NCBI RefSeq assembly: GCF_019029495.1 | Contig: NZ_JAERQM010000014.1 | Location: 1 to 36,095, forward strand | Length of the DNA stretch: 36,095 nucleotides | Origin: Falsiroseomonas oleicola | Lineage (GTDB): Bacteria; Pseudomonadota; Alphaproteobacteria; Acetobacterales; Acetobacteraceae | Direction of reading: 5' to 3' | Shown here: positions 1-7,329 of the stretch, piece after piece | Numbering within the stretch: the stretch's first letter is position 1 | Layout: each line of letters starts with the position of its first letter | Made by a program: the position numbers and the translations under genes | The notes under the pieces: generated by a model | Told to the model about the DNA's origin: nothing | Seen by the model: the letters and a program-made list of their open reading frames with translations, nothing else | The model's database searches: none

Positions 1-19
1 GCCAGAAGAGATCGCCCAT
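1..19 (-). CDS. first codons of a putative IS5-family transposase (runs off the window)
   Basis: Only six codons are visible (M-G-D-L-F-W). They match the usual opening of DDE transposases of the IS5 family, IS427 group. The ATG at 19 has a GGAGG about 13 bases upstream, so the spacing is long. No catalytic residue is in view. The call rests on the short N-terminal signature and on its position, where a Mu-like gpP baseplate gene would otherwise be expected. Confidence 0.35.
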
Positions 20-97
20 CGTATGCCCCGCCTCCACAGGCAGGTTGACTCACAGATCAGGCCTTCCGCGCAACCCCTTTATGGGTCCTGAACTTAG
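1..97 (-). mobile_element. probable end of an IS5/IS427-type insertion sequence (partial)
   Basis: Read on the minus strand, an ATG at 19 preceded by GGAGG opens a frame that runs off the window and begins M-G-D-L-F-W. Many IS5-family (IS427-group) transposases of alphaproteobacteria begin this way. The non-coding stretch between about 97 and 20 would be the terminal region with its inverted repeat. A TTAG at 94-97 could be part of a TNA-type target duplication, but the other end is not in the window, so the exact boundary is inferred. Positions 98-254, between this end and the gpN half-gene, hold no gene I can support. Confidence 0.4.
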
Positions 98-254
98 TCT
101 GAATGTTCGAGAAGGGCCGAACCCGGCGGTTCGCCTCCCTCGGCGACTGGAAGCTGGGCACCACGCTCCGCTCAACTCGGCTTCGTCGTCCGGTCTCAGC
201 ACCAAGGCGCGTGCCTCTGCGGAGCGGCCCGTAGCCGAATTCGGAAGCTGAAAG

Positions 255-818
255 TTAAGCCACCAGCACCCGGAAGGTCCCGCCGATGAAGTTCGGATCC
301 GCGGCATCCGCCTGCAGGCTGACCTCATCCGCTCGGCCGATGTCTTCATACAGCCGGTAGGCATGCACCAAGGCCGGCAGCGGCTCCGACACGGTCACCG
401 TCCGCAGCCGCGCCAGATCGGCGGCACGGCGGGTCAGATCCTCTGCCACGGCAGCACGCAGGTCGCGCAGGGCCAGCGCCGTTGCATCCTCTCCCGCATC
501 GGCCGCCACCACCTCCTCCGCCGCCAGCAGCCCGCAGACCTGGTCACGCAGCGCCACGGCGGCCTCATAGGAAGGCGGGCTGGCCTCGGCGGTGGCGCGG
601 GCCAGGGATGCCAGCGCAGCCCGCCGGCAGAGCGCCGCAGCCGCCGCCTGGCCGGCCGCCTGCGCGACCCCCACCACATCCCCCGCCGTCGCCTCGGACG
701 GCTGTAGCGCCGCCAGAGGCGCCAGCAGCCGCATGGCATCGCCCGGGTCCGGCGACAGGCCGCGGATCGCCTCCGCCAGGTCCTGGCTGGCGGCGGCGAG
801 TTCCGCCAGCGTGCTCAC
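255..818 (-). CDS. phage DNA circularisation protein, C-terminal part (Mu gpN-like, split gene)
   Basis: This 187-aa alanine-rich protein starts with GTG at 818. Its start overlaps the stop of the upstream DNA_circ_N gene (GTGA, 815-818), so the two should be translationally coupled. In Mu-like phages gpN is normally one protein with an N-terminal DNA_circ_N domain and a helical C-terminal part. Here the second part appears to be a separate gene; its C-terminal half has a motif resembling the gpN C-terminus (a tyrosine-rich H-A-Y-R-L-Y-E-D segment, then N-F-I near the end). gpN is a tail/baseplate hub component. This assignment relies on position plus a weak motif; an unrelated tail protein is possible. 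It is the last recognisable tail gene before the insertion-sequence end. Confidence 0.55.
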   Translation of the reverse strand: MSTLAELAAASQDLAEAIRGLSPDPGDAMRLLAPLAALQPSEATAGDVVGVAQAAGQAAAAALCRRAALASLARATAEASPPSYEAAVALRDQVCGLLAAEEVVAADAGEDATALALRDLRAAVAEDLTRRAADLARLRTVTVSEPLPALVHAYRLYEDIGRADEVSLQADAADPNFIGGTFRVLVA

Positions 819-1576
819 AGGCGTGCCGCCAGGCTGGAGACCAGATCTGCCGCCCGGGCCGCCCCGCGCCGCGCCGCGGCCACGCCGTTCAGCGCCCGCG
901 CCGTGGTGGCATTGGCCGCCGTCACCGGCGCCAGCGCCTGGCGGTAGCCGGCGGCAAAGCGGCCAAAGCTGCGGTTCAGCCCCGGCGCCACCATGCCCAC
1001 CGCGTTCATCACAACCCTCGCATCCCCCATCAGCTGATTGGCCTGGGCGGTGTACTGGCCCAGCGTCTGCTGCACGCTGCGCACCACGGCCACCCCTTCG
1101 GTCAGCGCCGCGCCGGCGCGCTGCACAAAGCTGCCGGCGGCCTGTTCATCCAGCGCATCCGCCAGCGCCGCGATGCGCCCGCCGAAGTCCTCGATGACGT
1201 CGGGAAAGCGCCGGCTGCCATCCTCGACAAAGAGGAAGTGCAGCTCGACCACGCGGCCGAGGTCGTGGCGGATGCGGGTGTGGAACTCGACCAGGCTGAC
1301 CTTGAGCAGGCCAAGCGTCGGGTGCAGCAGCTCGCCCGGCTCCTCGGCCTCCGCCGCCTCGATCATCTCGAGCTCCAGCGCGGCGACATCATCGCCCACC
1401 CGAAAGCCGATCAGGCCGAGGCGGCGGGTGGCGCGGCCGGTGTCCTCGACCCAGACGGAATCCCGGAAGGGATATTCGTGGATCGTGGTGGCCCGCCCGA
1501 AGCTGCCCTCCATGTTCCAGACCTCGAAGGGCACACCGCGCCAGGCGGCCGGGCGATAGGGAAGGGTGCCGCTCAT
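815..1576 (-). CDS. phage DNA circularisation protein, N-terminal domain (Mu gpN-like)
   Basis: This 253-aa protein opens with W-R-G-V-P-F-E-V, followed by a segment on restoring the structure to E-Y-P-F-R-D-S-V-W-V-E-D, and then G-F-x-V-G-D-D. That is the typical start of the DNA_circ_N family found in Mu gpN, a tail hub/baseplate protein despite its family name. The usual protein is about 450 aa; this one stops after the N-terminal half and a helical region, and the rest appears in the next gene. It overlaps the tape-measure stop by 4 bases and the downstream gene by 4 bases, so it sits in one tight late operon. Confidence 0.85.
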   Translation of the reverse strand: MSGTLPYRPAAWRGVPFEVWNMEGSFGRATTIHEYPFRDSVWVEDTGRATRRLGLIGFRVGDDVAALELEMIEAAEAEEPGELLHPTLGLLKVSLVEFHTRIRHDLGRVVELHFLFVEDGSRRFPDVIEDFGGRIAALADALDEQAAGSFVQRAGAALTEGVAVVRSVQQTLGQYTAQANQLMGDARVVMNAVGMVAPGLNRSFGRFAAGYRQALAPVTAANATTARALNGVAAARRGAARAADLVSSLAARL

Positions 1577-3519
1577 GGTCCTGCCCCCATCCCCGGCCGT
1601 TCGATCCGCACGCCGTCATCCGTGCGGGTGCGGATGGTCGCCCCCTCGCTGCCCGGGCCGGCGAGCGTGACGCGGACATCCACCCCCTGGCGGCCCGTCT
1701 GCGGGGCCGGCGTGGCCGCAGCGGCGCCGGGCTCTGGCGCTGCCGCAGGGGCTGGCGCGCCGGGCGGCGCCAGCGCCTGCGCCACGCCGCGTTCCACCAC
1801 CCCCGAATCCAGCGATCGCCCGTTCTCCTGCACCGCCATGGCGGCGACCAGGCGCCGCAGCAGCCCGGCGTCCTGCACGTCGATTGTCTCGTTCGGCGCG
1901 ATACCCGTGGCCCGGGATACGGCGGCGATATAGGCGGCCGTGTTGTTCTCGCCCGGTGGCGCCCAGCGGGTCACCATGCGTGCCAGCGTATCGTCGCCAC
2001 GCCGGGCGTTGAGCTGCATCTGCCGCACCGATTGGGCGATACCCGCCTCCATGGTGGGATAGACGCCAAAGCGGCCATCCGAGGCCAAGCCGGGATTGGC
2101 CCCCTGCTGCGCCGGATGAAACATCAGGTTCAGCGGATTGTTGTTGCGGATGCCGCGGGGCTCGCTGGGATTCCCCGGGCGTGCGACCGGCGCCGGTAGG
2201 GACGGCGCCCAGCGCTGCCGGAAGAAGGTCCCGAGGCGCGCCTGGAGTGAGGGGATTCCGGCCGGGCGGGGCGCCGCCGGCGCCAGCTCCCGCCGCAGCG
2301 CCTCCGGATCGCGGCGCAGGCGCTCCAGCTCCTCCGCCGCTCCGGCATTCGTCGGCGATGGCCGCAGGATATAGGCGGCGGCGGCCACGGCGCCGGTGCC
2401 GCCCACACCCAGCAGCCGCAGCATCCACGGCGCCAGGCGGAAGGCGGTGATGCTGGTCAGCGTGGTGACGATGCGGGTCAGCGGACTCAGCACATGCGCC
2501 AGCAGGGCCACGCCCAGCAGCGTCGCGGCATTCTCCATGCCGCCCATCCAGCCGATGACGGTGGAGATGCCGGTGCCCACCGCATCCAGGCGCTCGCCCA
2601 GCCGCGTCAGCCCGCCGCCATCCACCCAGGCCGTGAAGCGCCTGGCCAGGTCCTCGACGATCGCGCTGAGGCGCGGCCCCTGGGAGATCAGCCAGTTCGA
2701 CAGCCGGTCCAGCAGCGGGATCAGCACCGGTGCCAGGCGGGCGGCCAGCGTGTTCACAAGCCCCTGACCCGCCAGGTTCAGCCGGATCTGCGCCAGTTCG
2801 AACTGACGCGCGGCCTCGGCGCCCTCCTCGGAGATGGCGCCCGCGCGGCGTGCCTCGCGCTCATATTCGCGCATGCCGGCGGCGCCCTGGCGCAGATAGG
2901 GCAGCAGCCCGGCCGGCAGGCGCAGGGCACCCATGACGCGGGCCTGAAGCCGGGGATCGGCGATGCGGGCGATGCCATCGGCCACCTCCGGCAGCACCTC
3001 GCTGGCCGTGCGGGCCTGGCCGCTGGCATCGCGCAGGTTGATGCCGAGCAGCCGGAAATACTGGACGGCGGTGTCGTCGCGCCCGCCGACGGCGTCGGAC
3101 AGGGCATCACCCATGCCCTCCAGCCCCTGCATCAGCTCCTCGGCCGAGGATCCCGCCAGTTGGACGGCGCCGCGCATGGCGAACAGCGCTGAGGCGGTGC
3201 TCTGCACCCGATAGGCGGTGCGGCCGAGCTGCGCGCCGACGCTGGCCCAGCTGCCAGCCAGGCGCAGCACGCCGGCGATCGACCCGGTCGCCGTCAGCAC
3301 GGACAGCGGCGGCACGATCATGGCGATGTTGCGCGCCGCAGCGCCGGCCATGCGCGACAGGCGGTCCATGCCCAGCGTCGATCGGCTGGCATTGCCGAGG
3401 CGGCTGATGCCGGCGGCCAGCCGCAGCGCGCCGCTGTTCATCTTGGCGAGCGGCGCCGACAGGCGGTCGACGGCGCCGATGGTGACGTTCAGCGCGCCGG
3501 CGGAGGTTGTCCCGGACAT
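1573..3519 (-). CDS. phage tail tape measure protein with an embedded peptidoglycan-hydrolase-like domain
   Basis: This 648-aa protein sets tail length and is ejected during DNA entry. The N-terminal part (about 1-60) has the A-V-D-R-L-S-A-P-L repeat-like start common to Mu/P2-type tape measures, followed by a hydrophobic stretch around 61-90. A long helical alanine-rich region follows. Around residues 454-575 lies a segment with R-G-I-R-N-N-N-P, G-R-F-G-V-Y, M-E-A-G-I and W-A-P-P-x-E-N-N-T motifs, typical of virion-associated lytic/structural domains (PRD1 P5-like/transglycosylase-associated) that open the peptidoglycan. It is shorter than many tape measures, implying a short tail. It lies just downstream of the tail-chaperone frameshift pair, the classical order. 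Confidence 0.88.
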   Translation of the reverse strand: MSGTTSAGALNVTIGAVDRLSAPLAKMNSGALRLAAGISRLGNASRSTLGMDRLSRMAGAAARNIAMIVPPLSVLTATGSIAGVLRLAGSWASVGAQLGRTAYRVQSTASALFAMRGAVQLAGSSAEELMQGLEGMGDALSDAVGGRDDTAVQYFRLLGINLRDASGQARTASEVLPEVADGIARIADPRLQARVMGALRLPAGLLPYLRQGAAGMREYEREARRAGAISEEGAEAARQFELAQIRLNLAGQGLVNTLAARLAPVLIPLLDRLSNWLISQGPRLSAIVEDLARRFTAWVDGGGLTRLGERLDAVGTGISTVIGWMGGMENAATLLGVALLAHVLSPLTRIVTTLTSITAFRLAPWMLRLLGVGGTGAVAAAAYILRPSPTNAGAAEELERLRRDPEALRRELAPAAPRPAGIPSLQARLGTFFRQRWAPSLPAPVARPGNPSEPRGIRNNNPLNLMFHPAQQGANPGLASDGRFGVYPTMEAGIAQSVRQMQLNARRGDDTLARMVTRWAPPGENNTAAYIAAVSRATGIAPNETIDVQDAGLLRRLVAAMAVQENGRSLDSGVVERGVAQALAPPGAPAPAAAPEPGAAAATPAPQTGRQGVDVRVTLAGPGSEGATIRTRTDDGVRIERPGMGAGP

Positions 3520-3520
3520 G

Positions 3521-3945
3521 TCAGTTCCTGCGGCCGAAGGCGGCGGCCTGGCGGTCCCACCAGAACATTTCCATCGGGGTCATCGCGGGGACGTCCCCCG
3601 GCCCGAAGCCGCAGGCGAGCGTCACCCGGGCGACGGCGCGACCCCAGCCGCCGGCGGGTCGCTCGGCAAAAAACGCGCGAAGTACCGGCTGGCCACCTCC
3701 AGCACCTTGGGCGAGAGCTTCGCGACCAGCTGGGGCGCGATGCCAGCGCTTTTCTGGATCAGATGCGAGGCCTGGGCGATCTCATTGCCCTGCTTTTGCG
3801 CCGCCATGATCATCTCGATGGTCAGCGGTTGCAGGGTGATCTCGGTCACCGTGGCGCCGTTGTATTCGACGGCCGGAAAGCGGATCACCCGCGGCGGGAT
3901 CTCCTCGATCACGTCCTCGCCGAGGTCGTCGTTCTGCGCGTCCAT
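3521..3945 (-). CDS. tail assembly chaperone, -1 frameshift product (gp41-gp41' fusion)
   Basis: Join of 3945-3667 with 3667-3521: 93 codons in frame 0, then 48 more after a -1 slip at T TTT TTG. The extension reads through the frame-0 stop and carries C-G-F-G-P-G-D and M-T-P-M-E-M-F-W-W-D-R, which resembles the small GpE-type/TAC domain (M-T-x-x-E-F-W/F-W). The extension has no independent start with a ribosome site and ends 2 bases before the tape measure ATG. Conserved frameshifting between these two genes is well established in dsDNA tailed phages. Here the slippery sequence and the long open -1 frame are directly visible. Confidence 0.8.
3622..3945 (-). CDS. tail assembly chaperone, unshifted product (Mu gp41-like)
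   Basis: This 107-aa protein starts at the ATG at 3945. AGGAGA sits 6-8 bases upstream, which favours this start over the longer frame to 3963. It contains the pattern V-T-E-I-T-L-Q-P-L-T-I-E-M, typical of the Mu gp41/P2 E family of tail assembly chaperones, which coat the tape measure before the tube polymerises. It lies between the tube and tape measure genes, as in nearly all long-tailed phages. A slippery heptamer near its 3' end (3667-3673) lets a fraction of ribosomes make a longer product (separate entry). Confidence 0.85.
   Translation of the reverse strand: MDAQNDDLGEDVIEEIPPRVIRFPAVEYNGATVTEITLQPLTIEMIMAAQKQGNEIAQASHLIQKSAGIAPQLVAKLSPKVLEVASRYFARFLPSDPPAAGVAPSPG
3667..3673 (-). promoter_or_regulatory. 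-1 ribosomal frameshift slippery heptamer T TTT TTG
   Basis: On the minus strand the bases read T TTT TTG exactly in the X XXY YYZ register: the T ends the Arg codon CGT, followed by TTT and TTG. It is about 45 bases before the frame-0 stop of the tail chaperone, and the -1 frame stays open to 3521. A GC-rich stretch follows that could form the stimulatory structure. Confidence 0.8.
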
Positions 3946-3946
3946 C

Positions 3947-4315
3947 TCAGCTCTCCTGCACATCCGGCCCCTCGAAGCGGACCTCGAAGGTGGCGTCGTC
4001 GGCGTTCACTTCCTGGGCGTTGACGCACCACATGCCGTTGCCGGTGATACGCTTGCCGCTGACCAGCTCGAGCGAGACGGAGACGCTCTCCATCGCCTCG
4101 AAATCCGCCACCCGGGTGCCGGCATTGTCGCGGATCTTGGCCTTGATGTAGGGCGCGACCGGCTTGACGCTGAAGCCATGCACGCCGTTCTGTCCGACCA
4201 TCGTCTCCTTGACGGAGCGGGCGGATTGCCAGCCGACGCTGTCGACCACGTCGTATTCGACGCCGTCGATATAGAGGTAGGAGGTGCCCGCCAGGGCCCC
4301 GGGTTGCAGCGCCAT
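3947..4315 (-). CDS. phage tail tube protein (Mu gpM-like)
   Basis: This 122-aa protein polymerises into the inner tube of the contractile tail. The G-x-x-Y-L-Y-I-D-G start, the middle V-x-P-Y-I-K-A-K-I-R-D and the C-terminal F-E-V-R-F-E-G-P match the Phage_tail_tube family of Mu-like phages in length and pattern. It lies directly downstream of the sheath gene and one base before the chaperone ATG, the standard sheath-tube-chaperone order. Confidence 0.88.
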   Translation of the reverse strand: MALQPGALAGTSYLYIDGVEYDVVDSVGWQSARSVKETMVGQNGVHGFSVKPVAPYIKAKIRDNAGTRVADFEAMESVSVSLELVSGKRITGNGMWCVNAQEVNADDATFEVRFEGPDVQES

Positions 4316-4316
4316 C

Positions 4317-5798
4317 TCAGTTCACCCCTTCGGATTTGCGGAACTGCACCAGGCCGGCGAATTGGCGGAACTGGTCGATCGGGATGATCGGCAGCAGGCC
4401 ATCGACGCGGCAGCGGTTGGAGGCATTGCGCTCGACGATCAGCTCGGCCGCGAAGTCCGCGTAGCCCTGCACCAGGCCCTCGGCCTCCATGCGCCGGTAC
4501 TCGCCCAAAATGCCGTCGCGGATCACGCCTGTGGTGACGATGCGCGCGCCAGGCCGGAAGCGCGTGCCCTCCGACGCCAGCTTGAAGCGCCCAAAGGTGC
4601 TGGTGACGTAGTTGCGCAGGCGGCGGATGGCGGCGGCCAGCAGATACAGCGTCTCCGGGTAGAGGTAGCTGTCATCGGGCGCGCCCTGCGGGTTCAGCCG
4701 GTAGGTGGTGACCAGCGTGTCGGTGATGACCCGCCCATCGGCGGCGACCGTGAAGGCGCCGAGGCCGTTGTTCAGCAGGATGTTGCGGTCGCCGATGCCC
4801 CAGCGCTTGTCGCGGGGCGGGGCCATGACATCCAGCACCAGGCCATGCAGCGGCAGGCCGGGATCGGCGCGGAGGCTGGTGGCGCAGGCGCCGGCCAGGT
4901 TGGCGGCCCAGATCCAGGGCGGGCTCGGCGAGCCATCGGCGGGCAGGCAGACCATGTGCGGGTCGTTGCGGCCCTGCCCGAAGGTGGTGCTGGCGCTCAG
5001 CGTGCCGCGAAAGCCGGTGAAGGCGCCGCCGTAGAGCATCTGGTCCCAGGACCAGCGGGCCGCCAGGTGGTCGCGCAGCGCGTTCAGACTCGCCGTGTCC
5101 GTATAGGGTATGGCGTAGACCTCGAAGTCGTCGTCGCCGATATTGGCCAGCGCGGCGGCCAGGTCGGGGTTGGTGGTGCCGCCGGACATGCCGGCGATGG
5201 TCACCACCAGGCCGGCCGGCGGCGCCTCGCCACCGGCGGAGCCCAGCAGGTTGCGGCCGAGGGCGATGTCGTTGCCGGCCAGGCCCTTGTTGCGGGCCGT
5301 GCAGGTGACCACGCCGGCGGCATTGGCGGCGGTCACCGGCAGGCTGGCATCGGCATTGATGGCGGCGACATAGGCCGCCGCGGCCGTGGTGGCGGTCATG
5401 GTGCTGGACAGGCCCACGGCGACGCGGCGGTCACCGATATAGGCGTAGTCCGTGCCATTGGCGGTCGGCGCGGTGCCGACCGTGAAGGTGCCGGTCGCGG
5501 CCACGCCGGCGCTGGCGTCAGCCAGCGGCAGGACATGCGCCTCGCCGCTCCGGTCGCGGCGGCGATAGGCCTCGGCCATCAGCGCCAGCATGGAGCCCCG
5601 GCCGGCGCGGCCGCGCAGCCAGTCCAGGCTTTCGAGCAGCGCCGGGACGCCGGGCGGCAGGTCGCCGGTGGAAAGCTGCTGGCCGAGGATCAGGCTGCGC
5701 AGCGCGCCGGCGGTGCCGGAATTGGCGCGCGAATTGTCCAGCTCGGCGAAGAACAGGGTCGAGCGGTTGCTCGCGGGGATCTCGCGGAAGCCCAGCAC
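4317..5798 (-). CDS. phage tail sheath protein (Mu gpL-like)
   Basis: This 493-aa protein forms the outer sheath whose contraction drives the tube through the cell envelope. I chose the GTG at 5798 because GGAGGTGA lies four bases upstream; the ATG at 5822 lacks such a site. The protein starts L-G-F-R-E-I-P-A-S-N-R, carries a middle segment with Y-A-Y-I-G and N-G-T-D, and ends with the conserved I-P-I-D-Q-F-R-Q-F-A-G-L-V-Q-F-R, as Mu-type sheaths do. Length is normal. A toxin-antitoxin unit is inserted just upstream, and its terminator (5837-5866) separates the units, so the sheath gene may rely on late read-through or anti-termination. Confidence 0.92.
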   Translation of the reverse strand: MLGFREIPASNRSTLFFAELDNSRANSGTAGALRSLILGQQLSTGDLPPGVPALLESLDWLRGRAGRGSMLALMAEAYRRRDRSGEAHVLPLADASAGVAATGTFTVGTAPTANGTDYAYIGDRRVAVGLSSTMTATTAAAAYVAAINADASLPVTAANAAGVVTCTARNKGLAGNDIALGRNLLGSAGGEAPPAGLVVTIAGMSGGTTNPDLAAALANIGDDDFEVYAIPYTDTASLNALRDHLAARWSWDQMLYGGAFTGFRGTLSASTTFGQGRNDPHMVCLPADGSPSPPWIWAANLAGACATSLRADPGLPLHGLVLDVMAPPRDKRWGIGDRNILLNNGLGAFTVAADGRVITDTLVTTYRLNPQGAPDDSYLYPETLYLLAAAIRRLRNYVTSTFGRFKLASEGTRFRPGARIVTTGVIRDGILGEYRRMEAEGLVQGYADFAAELIVERNASNRCRVDGLLPIIPIDQFRQFAGLVQFRKSEGVN

Positions 5799-5836
5799 GG
5801 GGTCACCTCCAGGGCGTTGCAAAGGGGGACGCAGAA

Positions 5837-5866
5837 AACCCGCCGGCAGCAGCGCTGCGGCGGGTT
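5837..5866 (-). terminator. intrinsic terminator after the toxin-antitoxin pair
   Basis: A 9-bp perfect stem (5837-5845 pairing with 5858-5866) with a 12-base loop. On the minus strand the stem is followed by TTTTC, giving a short U tract in the direction of the toxin-antitoxin transcript. It sits between the toxin stop (5966) and the sheath start (5798). Confidence 0.65.
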
Positions 5867-5965
5867 CTTGCGAGTGGGGCAGGGGACGAGGCGACGTCAG
5901 GGCCTATCCGGGCGGACAGCTGCGCAGGCTATGGAGCTTCGCACCTGTTGTCTCAGCGGACCGTG

Positions 5966-6253
5966 TCAGCCCTGCCTGGCCGGCGGCCATTGGCGGGCGG
6001 CGTGAAGCACGCGCAGCACCCGAACGGTATCGCCCGCCAGGTCGTAGATCAGGATGTAGTTCTGGTGCGCGACCAGTTCGCGAGTGCCCGTGACGCGGCC
6101 GGGCCGGCCCATCTGAGGACGATCAACCAGGCGCGCGGCCTTCTCCGAGAACAGTTCGTCGAGCGCGAGGGCGGCGGCAGGATTCTCCTGCGCGATGTGC
6201 GCACGGATGTCGCGCCGGTCCTGTGCGGCCGGACGCGTCCAAACCAGCTTCAC
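5966..6253 (-). CDS. RelE/ParE-family toxin
   Basis: This 95-aa protein has the family pattern: W-T-R-P-A-A-x-D-R-R-D-I near the start, a helical L-x-x-L-F-S-E-K-A-A-R-L-V-D-R-P segment, G-R-x-G-R-V-x-G-T-R-E-L-V, then N-Y-I-L-I-Y and V-L-R-V-L-H-A-A-R-Q-W-P. The C-terminal H-A-A-R-Q-x-P is typical of ParE-like gyrase-poisoning toxins, though the target cannot be read from sequence. Starts with GTG, overlapping the antitoxin stop (GTGA). As cargo inside the tail operon it probably stabilises the prophage or acts in abortive defence. Confidence 0.9.
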   Translation of the reverse strand: MKLVWTRPAAQDRRDIRAHIAQENPAAALALDELFSEKAARLVDRPQMGRPGRVTGTRELVAHQNYILIYDLAGDTVRVLRVLHAARQWPPARQG

Positions 6254-6540
6254 CCGACGGAGCCGGCCATCCTGCGCCGGGTTTCAGCACGCCATGCGGC
6301 GGCCTCCGCCTCGGCGTCCTCTGCCGAGATCAGATCCCCGGTATTGGCGGCCGCGATGCCCGCCTGAACCTCGCGGCGGAACCAGGCGTCGTGCTGCGCT
6401 GCCTCCTGCTGCTGCCGCACGAAGTCGCGCATATAGTCGCGCAGCAACTGCGCGCCTGTACGGTCTTTGGCTTTGGCGGCCTTGGAGAAGTCGGCCTTGA
6501 GTGCCTCGTCGACGCGAAAGGTGAAGGTGGCTTCGGTCAT
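6250..6540 (-). CDS. antitoxin, RelB/ribbon-helix-helix type
   Basis: This 96-aa protein starts at the ATG at 6540, where T-F-T-F-R-V-D-E-A-L-K begins; this is the usual RHH strand followed by K-A-D-F-S-K-A-A-K-A-K-D-R-T-G-A-Q-L-L. The N-terminal half should dimerise and bind the operator dyad just upstream. The C-terminal acidic and alanine-rich part (W-F-R-R-E-V-Q-A-G-I, then I-S-A-E-D-A-E-A-E) resembles toxin-wrapping tails of ParD/RelB antitoxins. It is first in the operon, coupled to the toxin. Confidence 0.88.
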   Translation of the reverse strand: MTEATFTFRVDEALKADFSKAAKAKDRTGAQLLRDYMRDFVRQQQEAAQHDAWFRREVQAGIAAANTGDLISAEDAEAEAAAWRAETRRRMAGSVG

Positions 6541-6554
6541 CGGCGCAACCCAAT

Positions 6555-6601
6555 GTGTTACGTGGCGCGTGCACCGTAGCACATCATGGGGAGGCTGTCA
6601 G
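6555..6601 (-). promoter_or_regulatory. toxin-antitoxin promoter and probable autoregulatory operator
   Basis: On the minus strand CTGACA (6596-6601) and TACGGT (6573-6578) are separated by 17 bases, a credible sigma-70-like promoter for the antitoxin at 6540. An imperfect dyad (6555-6562 against 6575-6582, 7 of 8 pairs) overlaps the -10 box, where an RHH antitoxin would bind. It starts right after the DUF2635 stop, so the cargo carries its own control. Confidence 0.5.
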
Positions 6602-6605
6602 GGAT

Positions 6606-6788
6606 TTACGCCCCGCTGGCTTCGCCGACAGATACGCCGGTCGCCGGAACCGTGGTCTCGATGACGTCGCCGTCGCGCAGGCGGCGCATCCAGTAGGCGT
6701 CGCGCGGCACTTCGCGGCCCTCGGCCGGCAGGTGGTCGCGCAGGATCGGGTCGGGGACCGACAGGCCCTCGGCGGGAATCACATACAT
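6606..6788 (-). CDS. DUF2635 family protein (Mu gp38-like)
   Basis: A 60-aa protein starting M-Y-V-I-P-A-E-G-L-S-V-P-D-P, then D-H-L-P-A-E-G-R-E-V and Y-W-M-R-R-L-x-D-G-D-V. These are the hallmarks of DUF2635, a small protein of unknown function encoded just before the sheath gene in Mu-like phages. The gene order holds here except for the inserted toxin-antitoxin pair. An Asp-Gly-Asp turn followed by an acidic/valine segment is normal for the family. Confidence 0.85.
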   Translation of the reverse strand: MYVIPAEGLSVPDPILRDHLPAEGREVPRDAYWMRRLRDGDVIETTVPATGVSVGEASGA

Positions 6789-6798
6789 CGGGGGGCTC

Positions 6799-7329
6799 CT
6801 ACGCCTGGCGGCGCGCGATGGGGCGGAAGGCGAGGCTGGTCTCCTCGCAGTCGGTGGGCGGGTGCGGCGTCTCGAAGACCTCGGTCCAGGCCATGTCGAA
6901 GGCGATCAGGGCCGAGCCGAGGGCGACCTCGCTGCTCTTTGTGTCGATGCCGAGCGTCGTCTTGACGCCGTCGATGCGTTCGATCCTGCGGTCGGGCGGC
7001 AGCAGCAGCTCGGCCGCGGTCATCACCACCTGGGTGATGGCGCCGGCCAGCTCCTCGAGCTCGGCCTCCAGCTCCATGCAGGCGCGGGACCGGGCATCCA
7101 GCCGCAGCTCGACGGCCAGGATGAAGGAGACGGTGTAGAAGGACCGGTGCGAGGTGCCGCCCGTGCGCTTCTTTTCCTCCTGCCAGCCATAGACCAGGGC
7201 GGCGGGAAGGTGGTCCTCCGACAGCGGCCAGGTGCGGGCACGGAAGACCCGATTGCGCAGCGCCGGGACGCGCTCCGCCAGCAGGGTGGCGACCGTGGTG
7301 CGGACGGCGCAGCGATGCTCGAGGGTCAT
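6799..7329 (-). CDS. tail completion/terminator protein (Mu gp37/DUF1834-like)
   Basis: This 176-aa protein lies between the head-tail joining gene and DUF2635, the position of Mu gp37/gpK-type tail terminators that cap the tube and join it to the head. Visible features are R-T-V-A-T-L-L near the N terminus, L-V-Y-G-W-Q-E, and a C-terminal F-D-M-A-W-T-E-V-F-E-T-P-H-P-P motif, which often ends minor tail proteins that fit the tube. ATGA overlap with the upstream gene (7326-7329). The exact family is inferred mostly from synteny. Confidence 0.65.
   Translation of the reverse strand: MTLEHRCAVRTTVATLLAERVPALRNRVFRARTWPLSEDHLPAALVYGWQEEKKRTGGTSHRSFYTVSFILAVELRLDARSRACMELEAELEELAGAITQVVMTAAELLLPPDRRIERIDGVKTTLGIDTKSSEVALGSALIAFDMAWTEVFETPHPPTDCEETSLAFRPIARRQA

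Noticed and set aside
482-1933. A 483-codon plus-strand open frame at the left end
   Set aside because: Proline/Arg/His-rich shadow of the tape measure and gpN genes with no recognisable motif.
4284-6005. A 573-codon plus-strand open frame opposite the sheath gene
   Set aside because: Antisense shadow of a clear sheath protein; composition is Gly/Ala/Gln/Arg-rich noise.
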